Assembly (NCBI RefSeq): GCF_016093545.1
Contig: NZ_JADKYX010000027.1
Coordinates: 1 to 64,000 of the forward strand
From: Massilia rhizosphaerae
GTDB lineage: Bacteria; Pseudomonadota; Gammaproteobacteria; Burkholderiales; Burkholderiaceae_D
Direction of reading: 5' to 3'
Length of the DNA: 64,000 nucleotides
The notes beneath the pieces are model-generated. The model was not told where the DNA came from. It made no database searches and worked only from the letters and a program-made list of their open reading frames with translations. How positions within the stretch are numbered: the stretch's first letter is position 1; each line of letters begins with the position of its first letter. Below are positions 45,988 to 55,593 of the stretch, piece by piece. The translations under genes and the position numbers were made by a program.

Positions 45988-48474
45988 ATGACAGACATCG
46001 CATCGCGCAACACGGGAAGGGCGGCCGGGCCGTGGGCCGGCGGCGTCGTACTGGCCCTGGCGGCGGGCGCCGGCCTGTACGCGGCCGCGGCCCACACGGT
46101 GGCCGCCGACGTGCAGGCGCGCTTCGATCACCTGGCGCGCAGCGGCCGCCGGCAGCTCGACGGGGCCGTGCATTCGTATGCGGACGTCGTGCGCGGGCTG
46201 GCCGGCCTGTTCCAGGCGAACGGCGGGACAGTCACGCGGCTGCGATTCCACAGCTACGTCCAGTCGCTGGGCGTGGCCGAACACTATCCGGCGCTGGAGT
46301 CGATCAATTACGCGCAGTACGTGGAAGACGGCGCGCGCGACGCCTTCGTCGCGGCCGTGCGCGCGGACCGCAGCCTCGAGCCGGACGGCTATCCCGGCTT
46401 CGCGATCCGGCCCGCCGGACGCCGTCCGTCGTACACGGTGTTGACGTACCTGGAGCCCCCGCTGCCGGAAAAATTCGGCGTCGACTTGACGGCCGGCGCG
46501 CCCGCCGTCGTGCAGACGCTGGCCGCCGCGCGCGACAGCGGCCGCATGGCGGCGTCGGGCCGGCCCATCGTCGTCGAGCATCCGGTGCGCCACCTGGCCC
46601 TGGCCCTGCGCATGCCCGTCTACCGTTCGCCGGCGGTCACCGGGCGCCCGCTCGACGTCGAAGGGCGGCGCGCGGCGTACGTGGGATCGGTCGGCATCGG
46701 CTTTTCCGTCCCGGCCCTCGTGCGGGGCGCCATGCAGGGCCACGACAAGGACCCGGTGGCGCTGCAGCTGTACGCGGCGGCCGACGGCCGCGCGCCGGGC
46801 CCGGTGCGCGTGAACGGGGCGGATACGCTGTTGTACGACGGCGCGCCGCCGGCGCTGGCCGGCGCCGACGACCTGCTGGAAACGGTGCTGCCCGTGCGCT
46901 TCGACGACAATCTGTGGAAGGCCCGCTTCGTCGCCCGCCGCGCCGACCTGGCGGGCGGGTTCGGGCGCGCGCTCCCGTGGCTGGCGGGCGCGGGCGGCTT
47001 CGGCGCGACGCTGCTGGTGGTCGGCTTGTTCATCAACCTGGCCCGGTCGCGCCGCGCGGCCGTGGACGGGCGCCGCCTGCTCGACCTCGTGCTGGACAAC
47101 GTCGACGCCTACGTCTACCTGAAGGACCGCGACCGCCGCTACCGCTACGTCAACGCGAAGATGGCCGCCGCCTGCGGCTTGCCGGCGCGGGACGTCGTGG
47201 GCCGGCGCGACTGCGACGTGATGCCGCCCGCGCAGGCCGATGCCCTGTGGGCGCTGGACCGTCCGGTGCTCGAACTGGGCGAGCAACGCGCCGTGCAGAA
47301 CGCCTTCGCCGGCGCCGACGGCATCGTCCGCCAGCTGTGGAGCGTGAAGGTGCCGGTGCGCGTCGACGGCGAGGTCGAGGCCGTGCTGTGCGTGTCGACG
47401 GACGTCACGGAACTGCATGCGCTGCAGGCCCGGGCCGACGCGGCCAGCCGCGCCAAGAGCGACTTCCTGTCGAACATGAGCCACGAGATCCGCACGCCGA
47501 TGAACAGCATCATCGGCATGGCGCACCTGGCCCGCAAGCATGCGGACACGCCGCGCCAGCGCGATTACCTGGACAAGATCCACCAGGAGGCGCGGCACCT
47601 GCTGGGCATCGTCAACCACGTCCTCGATTTTTCCCGGATGGAGACCGGCACGGTCGAGCCGAGGCCGCACGACGCCGCGCCGGACGCCGCCCCGCGCGAC
47701 GCCGCCGGATCCGGCGCGCTCGCCGGCCTGACGATCCTGCTGGTCGAGGACAACGCGTTCAACCAGCTGGTGGCGCGCGAGCTGCTGGAGGAAGCCGGCG
47801 CCGACGTGGTCGTCGCCGGCGACGGCGCGGCGGCGCTGGAGCGCATGGCCGACCGCCCCGTCCACTGCGTCCTGATGGACGTGCAGATGCCGGTGATGGA
47901 CGGCATCGAGGCGACGCGGCGCATCCGCCGCGATCCGCGTCACGCGGACGTGAAGGTGATCGCGCTGACGGCGAACGCGGGCCTCGACGACCAGGCCCGC
48001 TGCCTCGCGGCCGGCATGGACGAATTCCTGGCCAAGCCCGCCGCGCCGGAGACGCTCGTCGCAACGATTGCGCGCGCGCTCGGCCGCGACGCCCGGCACG
48101 CGGACGCGCTGCTCGACCTCGGCGTGCTGTCCGATGCGCTCAAGGGCGAGCCGGCGCGGATGCGCCAGCACGCCTTCCAGTTCCTGGACGCGGCGCGCGA
48201 CGGCGTGCACGAGATCGACCGCGCGCTGGCCGCGCGCGAGCCGGCGCGGGCGGCGCCGGTGGCGCAGCGCCTGAAGTCGGAAGCGCGCACGGTCGGGGCG
48301 CTGAGTTTCGCGCGCGCGTGCGGCGAGCTGTGCGCCGAGCTGGAACGCCAGGCCGAGCCGGGCGCGCCCGGCAACGCGCGCCTGCTGGCGGCCCGGTTGC
48401 GCGGCATGCTGGCGCGGCTGGAGCGCCACATCCACGCCGAACTCGGCGCGCGCCAGCAGGATCACCCGCCCTGA
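45988..48474 (+). CDS. CHASE-PAS-HisKA-receiver protein lacking the ATPase domain
   Basis: 828 residues. TM1 is about 17-38 and TM2 about 335-352, enclosing a CHASE ligand domain (NYAQYVEDGARDAFVAAVR, PEKFGVDL). A PAS domain follows (about 368-480), then a HisKA dimerisation helix pair with His499 in SNMSHEIRTPMNSIIG. Only about 30 residues separate its end from the receiver (LTILLVEDN at about 582), so no HATPase_c domain can fit. The receiver keeps its Asp (VLMDVQMPVMDG). The C-terminal helical domain resembles Hpt, but the phospho-acceptor position reads AQRLKSEA instead of AHRLKG. The protein cannot autophosphorylate by itself; it could be a sensor working with another kinase. Confidence 0.9.
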   Translation: MTDIASRNTGRAAGPWAGGVVLALAAGAGLYAAAAHTVAADVQARFDHLARSGRRQLDGAVHSYADVVRGLAGLFQANGGTVTRLRFHSYVQSLGVAEHYPALESINYAQYVEDGARDAFVAAVRADRSLEPDGYPGFAIRPAGRRPSYTVLTYLEPPLPEKFGVDLTAGAPAVVQTLAAARDSGRMAASGRPIVVEHPVRHLALALRMPVYRSPAVTGRPLDVEGRRAAYVGSVGIGFSVPALVRGAMQGHDKDPVALQLYAAADGRAPGPVRVNGADTLLYDGAPPALAGADDLLETVLPVRFDDNLWKARFVARRADLAGGFGRALPWLAGAGGFGATLLVVGLFINLARSRRAAVDGRRLLDLVLDNVDAYVYLKDRDRRYRYVNAKMAAACGLPARDVVGRRDCDVMPPAQADALWALDRPVLELGEQRAVQNAFAGADGIVRQLWSVKVPVRVDGEVEAVLCVSTDVTELHALQARADAASRAKSDFLSNMSHEIRTPMNSIIGMAHLARKHADTPRQRDYLDKIHQEARHLLGIVNHVLDFSRMETGTVEPRPHDAAPDAAPRDAAGSGALAGLTILLVEDNAFNQLVARELLEEAGADVVVAGDGAAALERMADRPVHCVLMDVQMPVMDGIEATRRIRRDPRHADVKVIALTANAGLDDQARCLAAGMDEFLAKPAAPETLVATIARALGRDARHADALLDLGVLSDALKGEPARMRQHAFQFLDAARDGVHEIDRALAAREPARAAPVAQRLKSEARTVGALSFARACGELCAELERQAEPGAPGNARLLAARLRGMLARLERHIHAELGARQQDHPP

Positions 48475-48544
48475 AGATTCGCCAGCTCTACCATCCGGAG
48501 GGCGGAAGTAGTATGCTGCGCGAGTCTTCCCGTCACCTCTCGTC

Positions 48545-51500
48545 ATGTCATCCCCGATCCGCCCCGGCCTCCTGATCCTGCACGGCAACCAGATGGAGTT
48601 TCTGCGCGCCGCCGTCTTCGACTGGCTGCGCGCGAACCCGCTCGGGCCGCTGGAGGAAGAGATCATGCTCGTGCAGTCCAATGGCGTGGCCGAGTGGCTC
48701 AAGATCGCGCTGGCGGAAGAGCTGGGCGTGTGCGCGGCCACGCGCGTGGCGTTGCCGGCGCGCTTCCAGTGGGAAGCCTATCGCGGCATGCTGGGGCCGG
48801 AGCGGGTGCCGCGCCGCTCGCCGTTCGACAAGGATGCCCTCACGTGGCGCCTGATGCGCCTGCTGCCCGAGGTGCTGGACGGGGACACGTTCGCGCCGCT
48901 GCGCCATTTCCTGAACGACGGCGACGCCGAGCGCCGCCTGCAACTGGCCGAACGCCTGGCGGACCTGTACGACCAGTACCAGGTCTACCGCGCCGACTGG
49001 CTCACCGACTGGGCCGAGGGCATCGACCAGCTGCGCCGTCCCGGCGGCGAGCCGCTGCCGCTGGCGCCGGACCAGTGCTGGCAGGCGCGGCTCTGGCGCG
49101 AGATCCACGCGAGCCTGCCGCCCGAGCGGCGCTGGTCCGGCCGCGCGACGATCCACCAGCAGTTCATGGCGGCCGTGCAGGAAGACCGCGCGCCGGTGCT
49201 GCGGCTGCCGCGCCGCGTGATCCTGTTCGGCATGTCGACGTTGCCGTACCAGACGATCCAGGCGATGGCCGGCCTGTCGCGCCACACGCAGGTCCTGATC
49301 GCCGTGCCGAACCCGTGCCGGTTCTACTGGGGCGACATCATCGAGGGCCGCGAACTGCTGCGCGCCGCGTACAAGCGCCAGCAGCACCGCAACGGCAGCG
49401 ACCTGGCCGACGTCCCCGTCGAGCAGCTCCACGCGCACAGCCATCCGCTGCTCGCGAGCTGGGGCCGCCAGGGGCGCGACTTCGTGCGCATGCTCGACGA
49501 ATTCGACAACGGCGAGGGCGCGCAATTCGGCAACCTGCGCATCGACCTGTTCTCGGACGACGAGCCGGACACGCTGCTGGGCCAGGTGCAGGCCGCCGTG
49601 CGCGACCTGCTGCCGCTGTCCGAACATCCGCACGTGCCGCCGCCGTCGTCGGATCGCTCGATCGAATTCCACATCGCGCACAGCGCCCAGCGCGAGGTCG
49701 AAGTGCTGCACGACCAGCTGCTGTCGTGGTTCGCCGAAGAACGGGAAGAAGACGAGGGCGGCGCCCTGCGCCCGCGCGACGTCGTCGTGATGGTGCCGGA
49801 CATCGAGACCTTTTCCGCGGCCGTGCACGCCGTGTTCGACCAGCACAAGCGCAGCGACCCGCGCTACATCCCGTTCGAGATCGGCGACGTGAAGGACCGC
49901 AGCCGGAACCCGCTGCTCGTGGCGCTGGAATGGCTGCTGCGGCTGCCGCAGCAGCGCTGCCGCCAGAGCGAGGTGCGCGACTTGCTCGACGTGCCCGCGC
50001 TGGCCGCGCGCTTCGGCCTGGAGGATGCGGACCTCCCGATCCTCGGCCACTGGATCGAGGGCGCCAGCGTGCGCTGGGGCCTGGACCAGCGCCACCGCGC
50101 CGGCCTGGGCCTCGGTTCCGCGGGCGAGCAGAATTCCTGGCTGTTCGGCGTGCGCCGCATGCTGCTCGGCTATGCGACCGGCATTGGGGCCAGCTACCGC
50201 GACATCGAACCGTATCCGGAAGTGGGCGGGCTCGATGCGGCGCTGGCCGGTTCGCTGGCCGAGCTGGTGGAAGCGCTGCTGGCCTGGCGCGAGGACCTGG
50301 ACCGGACGCTCGCCCCGATGGAGTGGGGCCGGTGCGCGCGCGCGCTGCTGGCCCGCTTCTTCCGCGCGACGAACGAGGAAGACCGCCTGATGCTGCACCA
50401 GCTGGAAGAAGCGCTGCAATGCTGGCTGGAGATCTGCGAGAGCGCGCTGTTCGACGAACCCGTGTCGCTGGCCGTGATGCGCGAGGCCTGGCTCGGCCAG
50501 CTGGACCAGCCGGCGCTGTCGCACCAGTTCGTGTCCGGCGGCGTCACGTTCTGCACCTTGATGCCGATGCGCGCCGTGCCGTTCCGCGTCGTCTGCCTGC
50601 TCGGCATGAACGACGGCGACTTCCCGCGCCGCGGCCATCAATCCGATTTCGACCTGCTGGCGCTGCCGGGCCTCTCGCGCCCCGGCGACCGCTCGCGCCG
50701 CGACGACGACCGCTACCTGATGCTGGAAGCCGTGCTGGCCGCGCGCGAAAAGCTGTACGTCAGCTGGGTGGGCCGCAACGTGCGCGACAACACGGAGCAG
50801 CCGGCGTCCGTGCTCGTGGCGCAGCTGCGCGACTATCTCGCCGCCGGCTGGGACCTGGATCTGGCCGAACGCACGACCGTGCACGCGCTGCAGCCGTTCT
50901 CGCGCCGCTATTTCGAGCGCGGCGGCCTGCTCACGTATGCGGGCGAATGGCGGTCCGCGCATGGAGCCGACGCGGACCGCGCCGATGACGCGCTTGATGC
51001 CGATCCTCTGCCGCCGTTCGAACTGGACGAGGACTACCGCCTCACCCTGGGCGAACTGGCGAGCTTCCTGCGCCAGCCGGCGCGCTACTTCTTCCGCCGC
51101 CGCCTGGGCGTGACGTTCAACGACCTGGAAGTCGTCGGCGAGGACGAGGAACCGTTCTCCCTCGACGCCCTCGACCGCTATTTTCTGGAAGACACGCTGC
51201 TCGACGACAGCGGAACCCCCGAGCAACCGGACGAGGTGCGCGAGGTGTTGGAACTGCGCGCGGCGCGGCTCGCGCGCGAAGGCGTGCTGCCGATCGGCCT
51301 CGTCGGCCGGCAATGGCAGCAGCAGCTCGTCGACGACCTCGTCCCCGTGCGCCAAGCGTGGCTCGCGCTCGGCGGCCGCTATCCGCGCCCGGCGCCGAAA
51401 CTGGCGGTTGGCGTGGACGTGGGCGGCTTGCGGATCGAGGACTGGATCGACCGCCTGCGCAGCAACGACGTCGAGACCGTGTGGCTGCTGCAGATGTCCT

Positions 51501-51958
51501 CGAAAGTCCTGGACCGCAAGGGCGAGCCGCGCGGCGACAAATTGATCGGCCCGTGGCTGCGCCAGCTGGCCGCCGCCGCGATGGGCGAGCGCGTCGGCGG
51601 CGTGCTCGTGGCGCGCGACGCCAGCCTCGCGCTGGCGCCGCTGGACCGCGGCGACGCGCTCGCGCAGCTGGAGACGCTGGTGACCTTGTGGCGCGCCAAT
51701 CTCGACCGGCCGCTGCCCGTCGCCTGCAAGACGGCGCTCGCGCATTTCGGCGGCGGCGACGCGCGCGAGACGTACGACGGCGGCTTCGAGATCGACGGCG
51801 AAGTGATGGACCCGTGCCTCGCGCGCCTGTGGCCGGAATTCGCGCTGCTGCGCGCCGCCGGCGGCTGGCCGCTCGTGGCCGAGGCGTTGTACGGCCCGCT
51901 GGTCGCGTGGCTGAAGGACGGCGTGACCGTGACCCGCTTCGATGGAGACGCGCCATGA
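48545..51958 (+). CDS. recC: Exodeoxyribonuclease V subunit gamma
   Basis: 1137 residues, near the usual RecC length. RecC is the inactive-helicase-fold subunit of RecBCD that recognises Chi and splits the strands at double-strand breaks. The N-terminal block LLILHGNQMEFLRAAVFDWLRANPLGPLEEEIMLVQSNGVAEWLKIALAEELG and the later PFRVVCLLGMNDGDFPRR are typical. It lacks a Walker A motif, as expected. ATG at 48545; its stop overlaps the recB start as ATGA, so recC and recB are translationally coupled. First gene of recC-recB-recD. Confidence 0.95.
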   Translation: MSSPIRPGLLILHGNQMEFLRAAVFDWLRANPLGPLEEEIMLVQSNGVAEWLKIALAEELGVCAATRVALPARFQWEAYRGMLGPERVPRRSPFDKDALTWRLMRLLPEVLDGDTFAPLRHFLNDGDAERRLQLAERLADLYDQYQVYRADWLTDWAEGIDQLRRPGGEPLPLAPDQCWQARLWREIHASLPPERRWSGRATIHQQFMAAVQEDRAPVLRLPRRVILFGMSTLPYQTIQAMAGLSRHTQVLIAVPNPCRFYWGDIIEGRELLRAAYKRQQHRNGSDLADVPVEQLHAHSHPLLASWGRQGRDFVRMLDEFDNGEGAQFGNLRIDLFSDDEPDTLLGQVQAAVRDLLPLSEHPHVPPPSSDRSIEFHIAHSAQREVEVLHDQLLSWFAEEREEDEGGALRPRDVVVMVPDIETFSAAVHAVFDQHKRSDPRYIPFEIGDVKDRSRNPLLVALEWLLRLPQQRCRQSEVRDLLDVPALAARFGLEDADLPILGHWIEGASVRWGLDQRHRAGLGLGSAGEQNSWLFGVRRMLLGYATGIGASYRDIEPYPEVGGLDAALAGSLAELVEALLAWREDLDRTLAPMEWGRCARALLARFFRATNEEDRLMLHQLEEALQCWLEICESALFDEPVSLAVMREAWLGQLDQPALSHQFVSGGVTFCTLMPMRAVPFRVVCLLGMNDGDFPRRGHQSDFDLLALPGLSRPGDRSRRDDDRYLMLEAVLAAREKLYVSWVGRNVRDNTEQPASVLVAQLRDYLAAGWDLDLAERTTVHALQPFSRRYFERGGLLTYAGEWRSAHGADADRADDALDADPLPPFELDEDYRLTLGELASFLRQPARYFFRRRLGVTFNDLEVVGEDEEPFSLDALDRYFLEDTLLDDSGTPEQPDEVREVLELRAARLAREGVLPIGLVGRQWQQQLVDDLVPVRQAWLALGGRYPRPAPKLAVGVDVGGLRIEDWIDRLRSNDVETVWLLQMSSKVLDRKGEPRGDKLIGPWLRQLAAAAMGERVGGVLVARDASLALAPLDRGDALAQLETLVTLWRANLDRPLPVACKTALAHFGGGDARETYDGGFEIDGEVMDPCLARLWPEFALLRAAGGWPLVAEALYGPLVAWLKDGVTVTRFDGDAP

Positions 51959-54900
51959 GCCGGCTGCTCGACGCGTTGACCTTCCCGCTGCACGGCTCGC
52001 GCCTCATCGAGGCCAGCGCCGGCACCGGCAAGACGTGGACCATCGCCGCGCTGTACCTGCGGCTCGTGCTGGGCCACGGCGACGCAGACGGCTATACCCG
52101 GCCCCTGATGCCGCCCGAGATCCTCGTGATGACGTTCACCCGCGCCGCCACGCGCGAGTTGTCGAACCGCGTGCGCGAGCGGCTCGTGCAGGCGGCGGCG
52201 TGCTTCCGCGGCGAGGCCGACGCGGACGACCCCTACCTGGCGGCGCTGGCCGACGCGTACGGCGACGCGCAGCAGCGCCAAGTGGCCGCGCACCGACTCG
52301 TGCTGGCGGCGGAGACGATGGACGAAGCCGCGATCTTCACCATCGACGCCTGGTGCCAGCGCATGCTGCGCGAGCACGCGTTCGACAGCGGCAGCCTGTT
52401 CGACGAAGAACTCGTCAGCGACGAGCGCGCCCTGTTCGAGGACGCGGCGCACGATTACTGGCGCCAGCACGTGTACCCGCTGTCGGGCAGCCTGCTGGCC
52501 AGCCTGTTGTCGTGCTGGAGCGACGTCGACGCGCTGAAACGGTCCGTGCGCGAGCTGGTGCAGCGCGCCGGGCGCCTCGACGACGGCGTCGAACGTCCGC
52601 TGGGCGACGTGATCCTCGACGCCGAGCGCGCGCAACGCGCCGAACTGGCGCGGCTGAAGGACGGCTGGCCGGCGCGCGCCGACGCGATGGAAGCATGGAT
52701 CGCGGCGCAGCGCGGCGTGAATGCCAAGGCGTTCAACGGCAACAAGATGCGCCCGGACTCGCTGGCGAAAGCGTTCGACGCGCTGCGCCGCTGGGCCGGC
52801 GACCCGCAGGCGCACTATCCGCAATTGACCGACGCCCTGTGGCACCGGCTGACGCCGGACGGCATCCTCGACGCGTTCAGCAAGGACTACGACACGCCGA
52901 TCCCGGAGTGCTTCGAGCACACGGCGGCGCTGAAGGAAGGGCTCGACGCCATCTCTCCGGTGGCGCACGCGCTGCTGCGCCACGCCGCGTGCGCCATCGC
53001 GCACCGCATGGCGGAACTCAAGCGCCGCAACCGCCAGTTCGGCTTCGCCGACATGCTGGTGCGCCTGAAGGATGCGCTGGAAGGACCGAACGGCGCGGCG
53101 CTGCGCCGGCGCATCCTCGACCAGTACCCGGTGGCGCTGGTCGACGAATTCCAGGACACGTCGCCCGACCAGTACCGCATCTTCGACCTGCTGTACCGCG
53201 TGGCCGACAACGAGGAGGCAGCCGGGCTGTTCCTCATCGGCGACCCGAAGCAGTCGATCTACGGCTTTCGCGGCGCCGACATCCACAGCTACCTGGCGGC
53301 GCGGCGCGCGACGGCGGGCCGCCACTACCAGCTGGGGACGAACTACCGCTCGACGCGCCAGCTCGTCGAGGCCGTGAACCAGCTGTTCCTGCACGCCGAA
53401 GGCCGGTACGCGGCCGGCGCGTTCCGCTTCCGCAAGGGAGAGGAGAATCCGCTGCCGTTCGAGGCCGTCGACGCGGCGGGACGCAGGCAGCGGCTGGTTG
53501 GCGTGGACGGGCCGTTCCAGGCGCTCGCCGTCGGCATGGCGGACATCGAGGACATGCGCGCGGACGACTACCGCGAATTCTTCGCCCAGCACTGCGCCGA
53601 GCACATCGTCCGCGTGCTGAACGACCCGAAGGCGGGCTTCGAAGACGACGCGGGCCGCTTCACGCGCCTGATGCCGGCGGATATCGCGATCCTCGTGCGC
53701 GACCGGCGCGAGGCCGCCGCCGTGCGCCGGGCCCTCGTGCAAAGGACGGTCGCCAGCGTGTACCTGTCCGACCAGGACTCGGTGGTGGAAAGCGACGAGG
53801 CGCGCGACGTGCTGCGCTGGCTGCAGGCCGTGGCGAACCCGCTCGACGTCACGCTCGCCCGCGCCGCGTTCGCGACCGCGACGTGCGCGCTGCCGCTGGC
53901 GCAGTTGGCGCAACTGGCGAGCGACGAACTGGCGTGGGAAGTGCGCGTCGAGCAGCTGAAATCCCTGCACCAGGCCTGGCAGCGCCAGGGCGTGCTGGCG
54001 ATGCTGCGCCGCTTCATCCACGAACTGGGCCTGCCCGCCAAGCTGCTCGGGGCGCCGGGCGGCGAGCGCCGGCTGACGAACCTGCTGCACCTCGCGGAGC
54101 TGCTGCAGGAAGCGAGCCGCGAGCTGGATGGCGAGCAGGCCCTGATCCGCTGGTTCGCCGAGCAGGTCGAAGGTGTGGGCGAGGGGGGCGACGAGCGCGT
54201 GCTGCGGCTGGAGTCGGACGCGGAACTGGTCAAGGTCGTCACCGTGCACAAATCGAAGGGCCTGGAATATCCGCTCGTGTACCTGCCGTTCGCCGTCACG
54301 GCGCGCAAGACGGACCGCCGCAACCGCGCCTTCTTCGAATACGTGGAAGACGACGGCGAGCGCCGCATCGATCTCGCCCTGTCCGACGCGGCCATGGCCG
54401 CCGTCGACCGCGCGCGCCTGGAGGAAGACCTGCGCCTGTTGTACGTGGCGCTGACGCGGGCCCGCCACTTCCTGTGGCTCGGCGTGGCCGCGGTGGCGGC
54501 GCGCAAGAAGGGCGAGAACCTGCTGCACGAATCGGCGCTGGGCTATCTGCTGACGGGCGGCACGCCGGTGCCCGCCGCCGCCGTGCGCGAGCGCTGGGAG
54601 GAACTGCGCGGCGGCGTGGCCGGCATCGAGGTGCATGCGCTGGCCAGCCCGGACGGCTGCACGCGGCTGCGCCGCGACGACGTGCGGCCGGACCTCGTGG
54701 AGCCGCCGCGGTTCGACGCGCGCTTCGAGCGCAACTGGGCCGTCGGCTCGTTCACGTCGCTGACGAAGAACACGGTGGCCGCGGCGCCGCCCACACGCCC
54801 GCAGGAAGAAAACCTGCTGGAGGAAGACGACCCGGGCGTCGTGCCGGTCGCGCACAGCGAGGACGCGCCGTGGCACCGCTTCCCGCGCGGCGCCGGTCCC

Positions 54901-55593
54901 GGCAACTTCCTGCACGAGCAGCTCGAGTGGATGGCGAGGGAGGGTTTCGGCCAGGTCGACGAGGAAGAGTACCAAGCGCGAGTCGCGCAGCGTATCCGGC
55001 GCGCCGGCTGGGGCAACCGCGAGGCCGATGCCCTGGCGTGGCTGCGCATGATCGCGGTGACGCCGCTGCCGCCCGTCGGCTGCGCGCTCGCGGACATCGA
55101 GGCGCCGCTGGCCGAGATGGAATTCTGGTTCCCCAGCCGCCAGCTGGACGTGGCCGCGCTCGACCGCCTGTGCCGCCGCCGCATGCTGGGAAACACGCCG
55201 CGCCCCGTGCTGCCGGAGCGCCGGCTGCACGGCATGCTGAAGGGGTTCACGGACCTCGTGTTCGAGTGCCACGGCCGCTACTGGGTGCTGGACTACAAGT
55301 CGAACGCGCTCGGGCCGGGCGACGCCGCGTACACGCAGGCCGCGATGGCGGCCGGCATGGCCGAGCACCGCTACGACATCCAGGGCGCCATCTACATGCT
55401 CGCGGTGCACCGGCTGCTGCGCACCCGCCTCGGCGCCGCGTATTCGCCGCATGAGCACCTGGGCGGCGCCGTGTTCCTGTTCCTGCGCGGGATCGGCAAC
55501 CCGGCCACGCACGGCTGCTATCTGCTGGAGCCGGACCTGGAATTGCTGGACGGGCTCGATCGCCTGCTGGGAAAGGACACGCATGACGCTTGA
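51955..55593 (+). CDS. recB: Exodeoxyribonuclease V subunit beta
   Basis: 1212 residues. The SF1A helicase has Walker A EASAGTGKT (Lys26), Walker B-type VDEFQDTSP, GDPKQSIYGFRGAD, and VTVHKSKGLEYPLVYLPF and LYVALTRAR late motifs. The C-terminal nuclease domain has Asp1100 in KGFTDLVFE and the D-Y-K pair Asp1113/Lys1115 in VLDYKSNALG. RecB is the 3'-5' helicase and the only nuclease of RecBCD, used for recombinational repair and degradation of foreign linear DNA. Its start overlaps recC by 4 nt and its end overlaps recD by 11 nt. Confidence 0.96.
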   Translation: MSRLLDALTFPLHGSRLIEASAGTGKTWTIAALYLRLVLGHGDADGYTRPLMPPEILVMTFTRAATRELSNRVRERLVQAAACFRGEADADDPYLAALADAYGDAQQRQVAAHRLVLAAETMDEAAIFTIDAWCQRMLREHAFDSGSLFDEELVSDERALFEDAAHDYWRQHVYPLSGSLLASLLSCWSDVDALKRSVRELVQRAGRLDDGVERPLGDVILDAERAQRAELARLKDGWPARADAMEAWIAAQRGVNAKAFNGNKMRPDSLAKAFDALRRWAGDPQAHYPQLTDALWHRLTPDGILDAFSKDYDTPIPECFEHTAALKEGLDAISPVAHALLRHAACAIAHRMAELKRRNRQFGFADMLVRLKDALEGPNGAALRRRILDQYPVALVDEFQDTSPDQYRIFDLLYRVADNEEAAGLFLIGDPKQSIYGFRGADIHSYLAARRATAGRHYQLGTNYRSTRQLVEAVNQLFLHAEGRYAAGAFRFRKGEENPLPFEAVDAAGRRQRLVGVDGPFQALAVGMADIEDMRADDYREFFAQHCAEHIVRVLNDPKAGFEDDAGRFTRLMPADIAILVRDRREAAAVRRALVQRTVASVYLSDQDSVVESDEARDVLRWLQAVANPLDVTLARAAFATATCALPLAQLAQLASDELAWEVRVEQLKSLHQAWQRQGVLAMLRRFIHELGLPAKLLGAPGGERRLTNLLHLAELLQEASRELDGEQALIRWFAEQVEGVGEGGDERVLRLESDAELVKVVTVHKSKGLEYPLVYLPFAVTARKTDRRNRAFFEYVEDDGERRIDLALSDAAMAAVDRARLEEDLRLLYVALTRARHFLWLGVAAVAARKKGENLLHESALGYLLTGGTPVPAAAVRERWEELRGGVAGIEVHALASPDGCTRLRRDDVRPDLVEPPRFDARFERNWAVGSFTSLTKNTVAAAPPTRPQEENLLEEDDPGVVPVAHSEDAPWHRFPRGAGPGNFLHEQLEWMAREGFGQVDEEEYQARVAQRIRRAGWGNREADALAWLRMIAVTPLPPVGCALADIEAPLAEMEFWFPSRQLDVAALDRLCRRRMLGNTPRPVLPERRLHGMLKGFTDLVFECHGRYWVLDYKSNALGPGDAAYTQAAMAAGMAEHRYDIQGAIYMLAVHRLLRTRLGAAYSPHEHLGGAVFLFLRGIGNPATHGCYLLEPDLELLDGLDRLLGKDTHDA

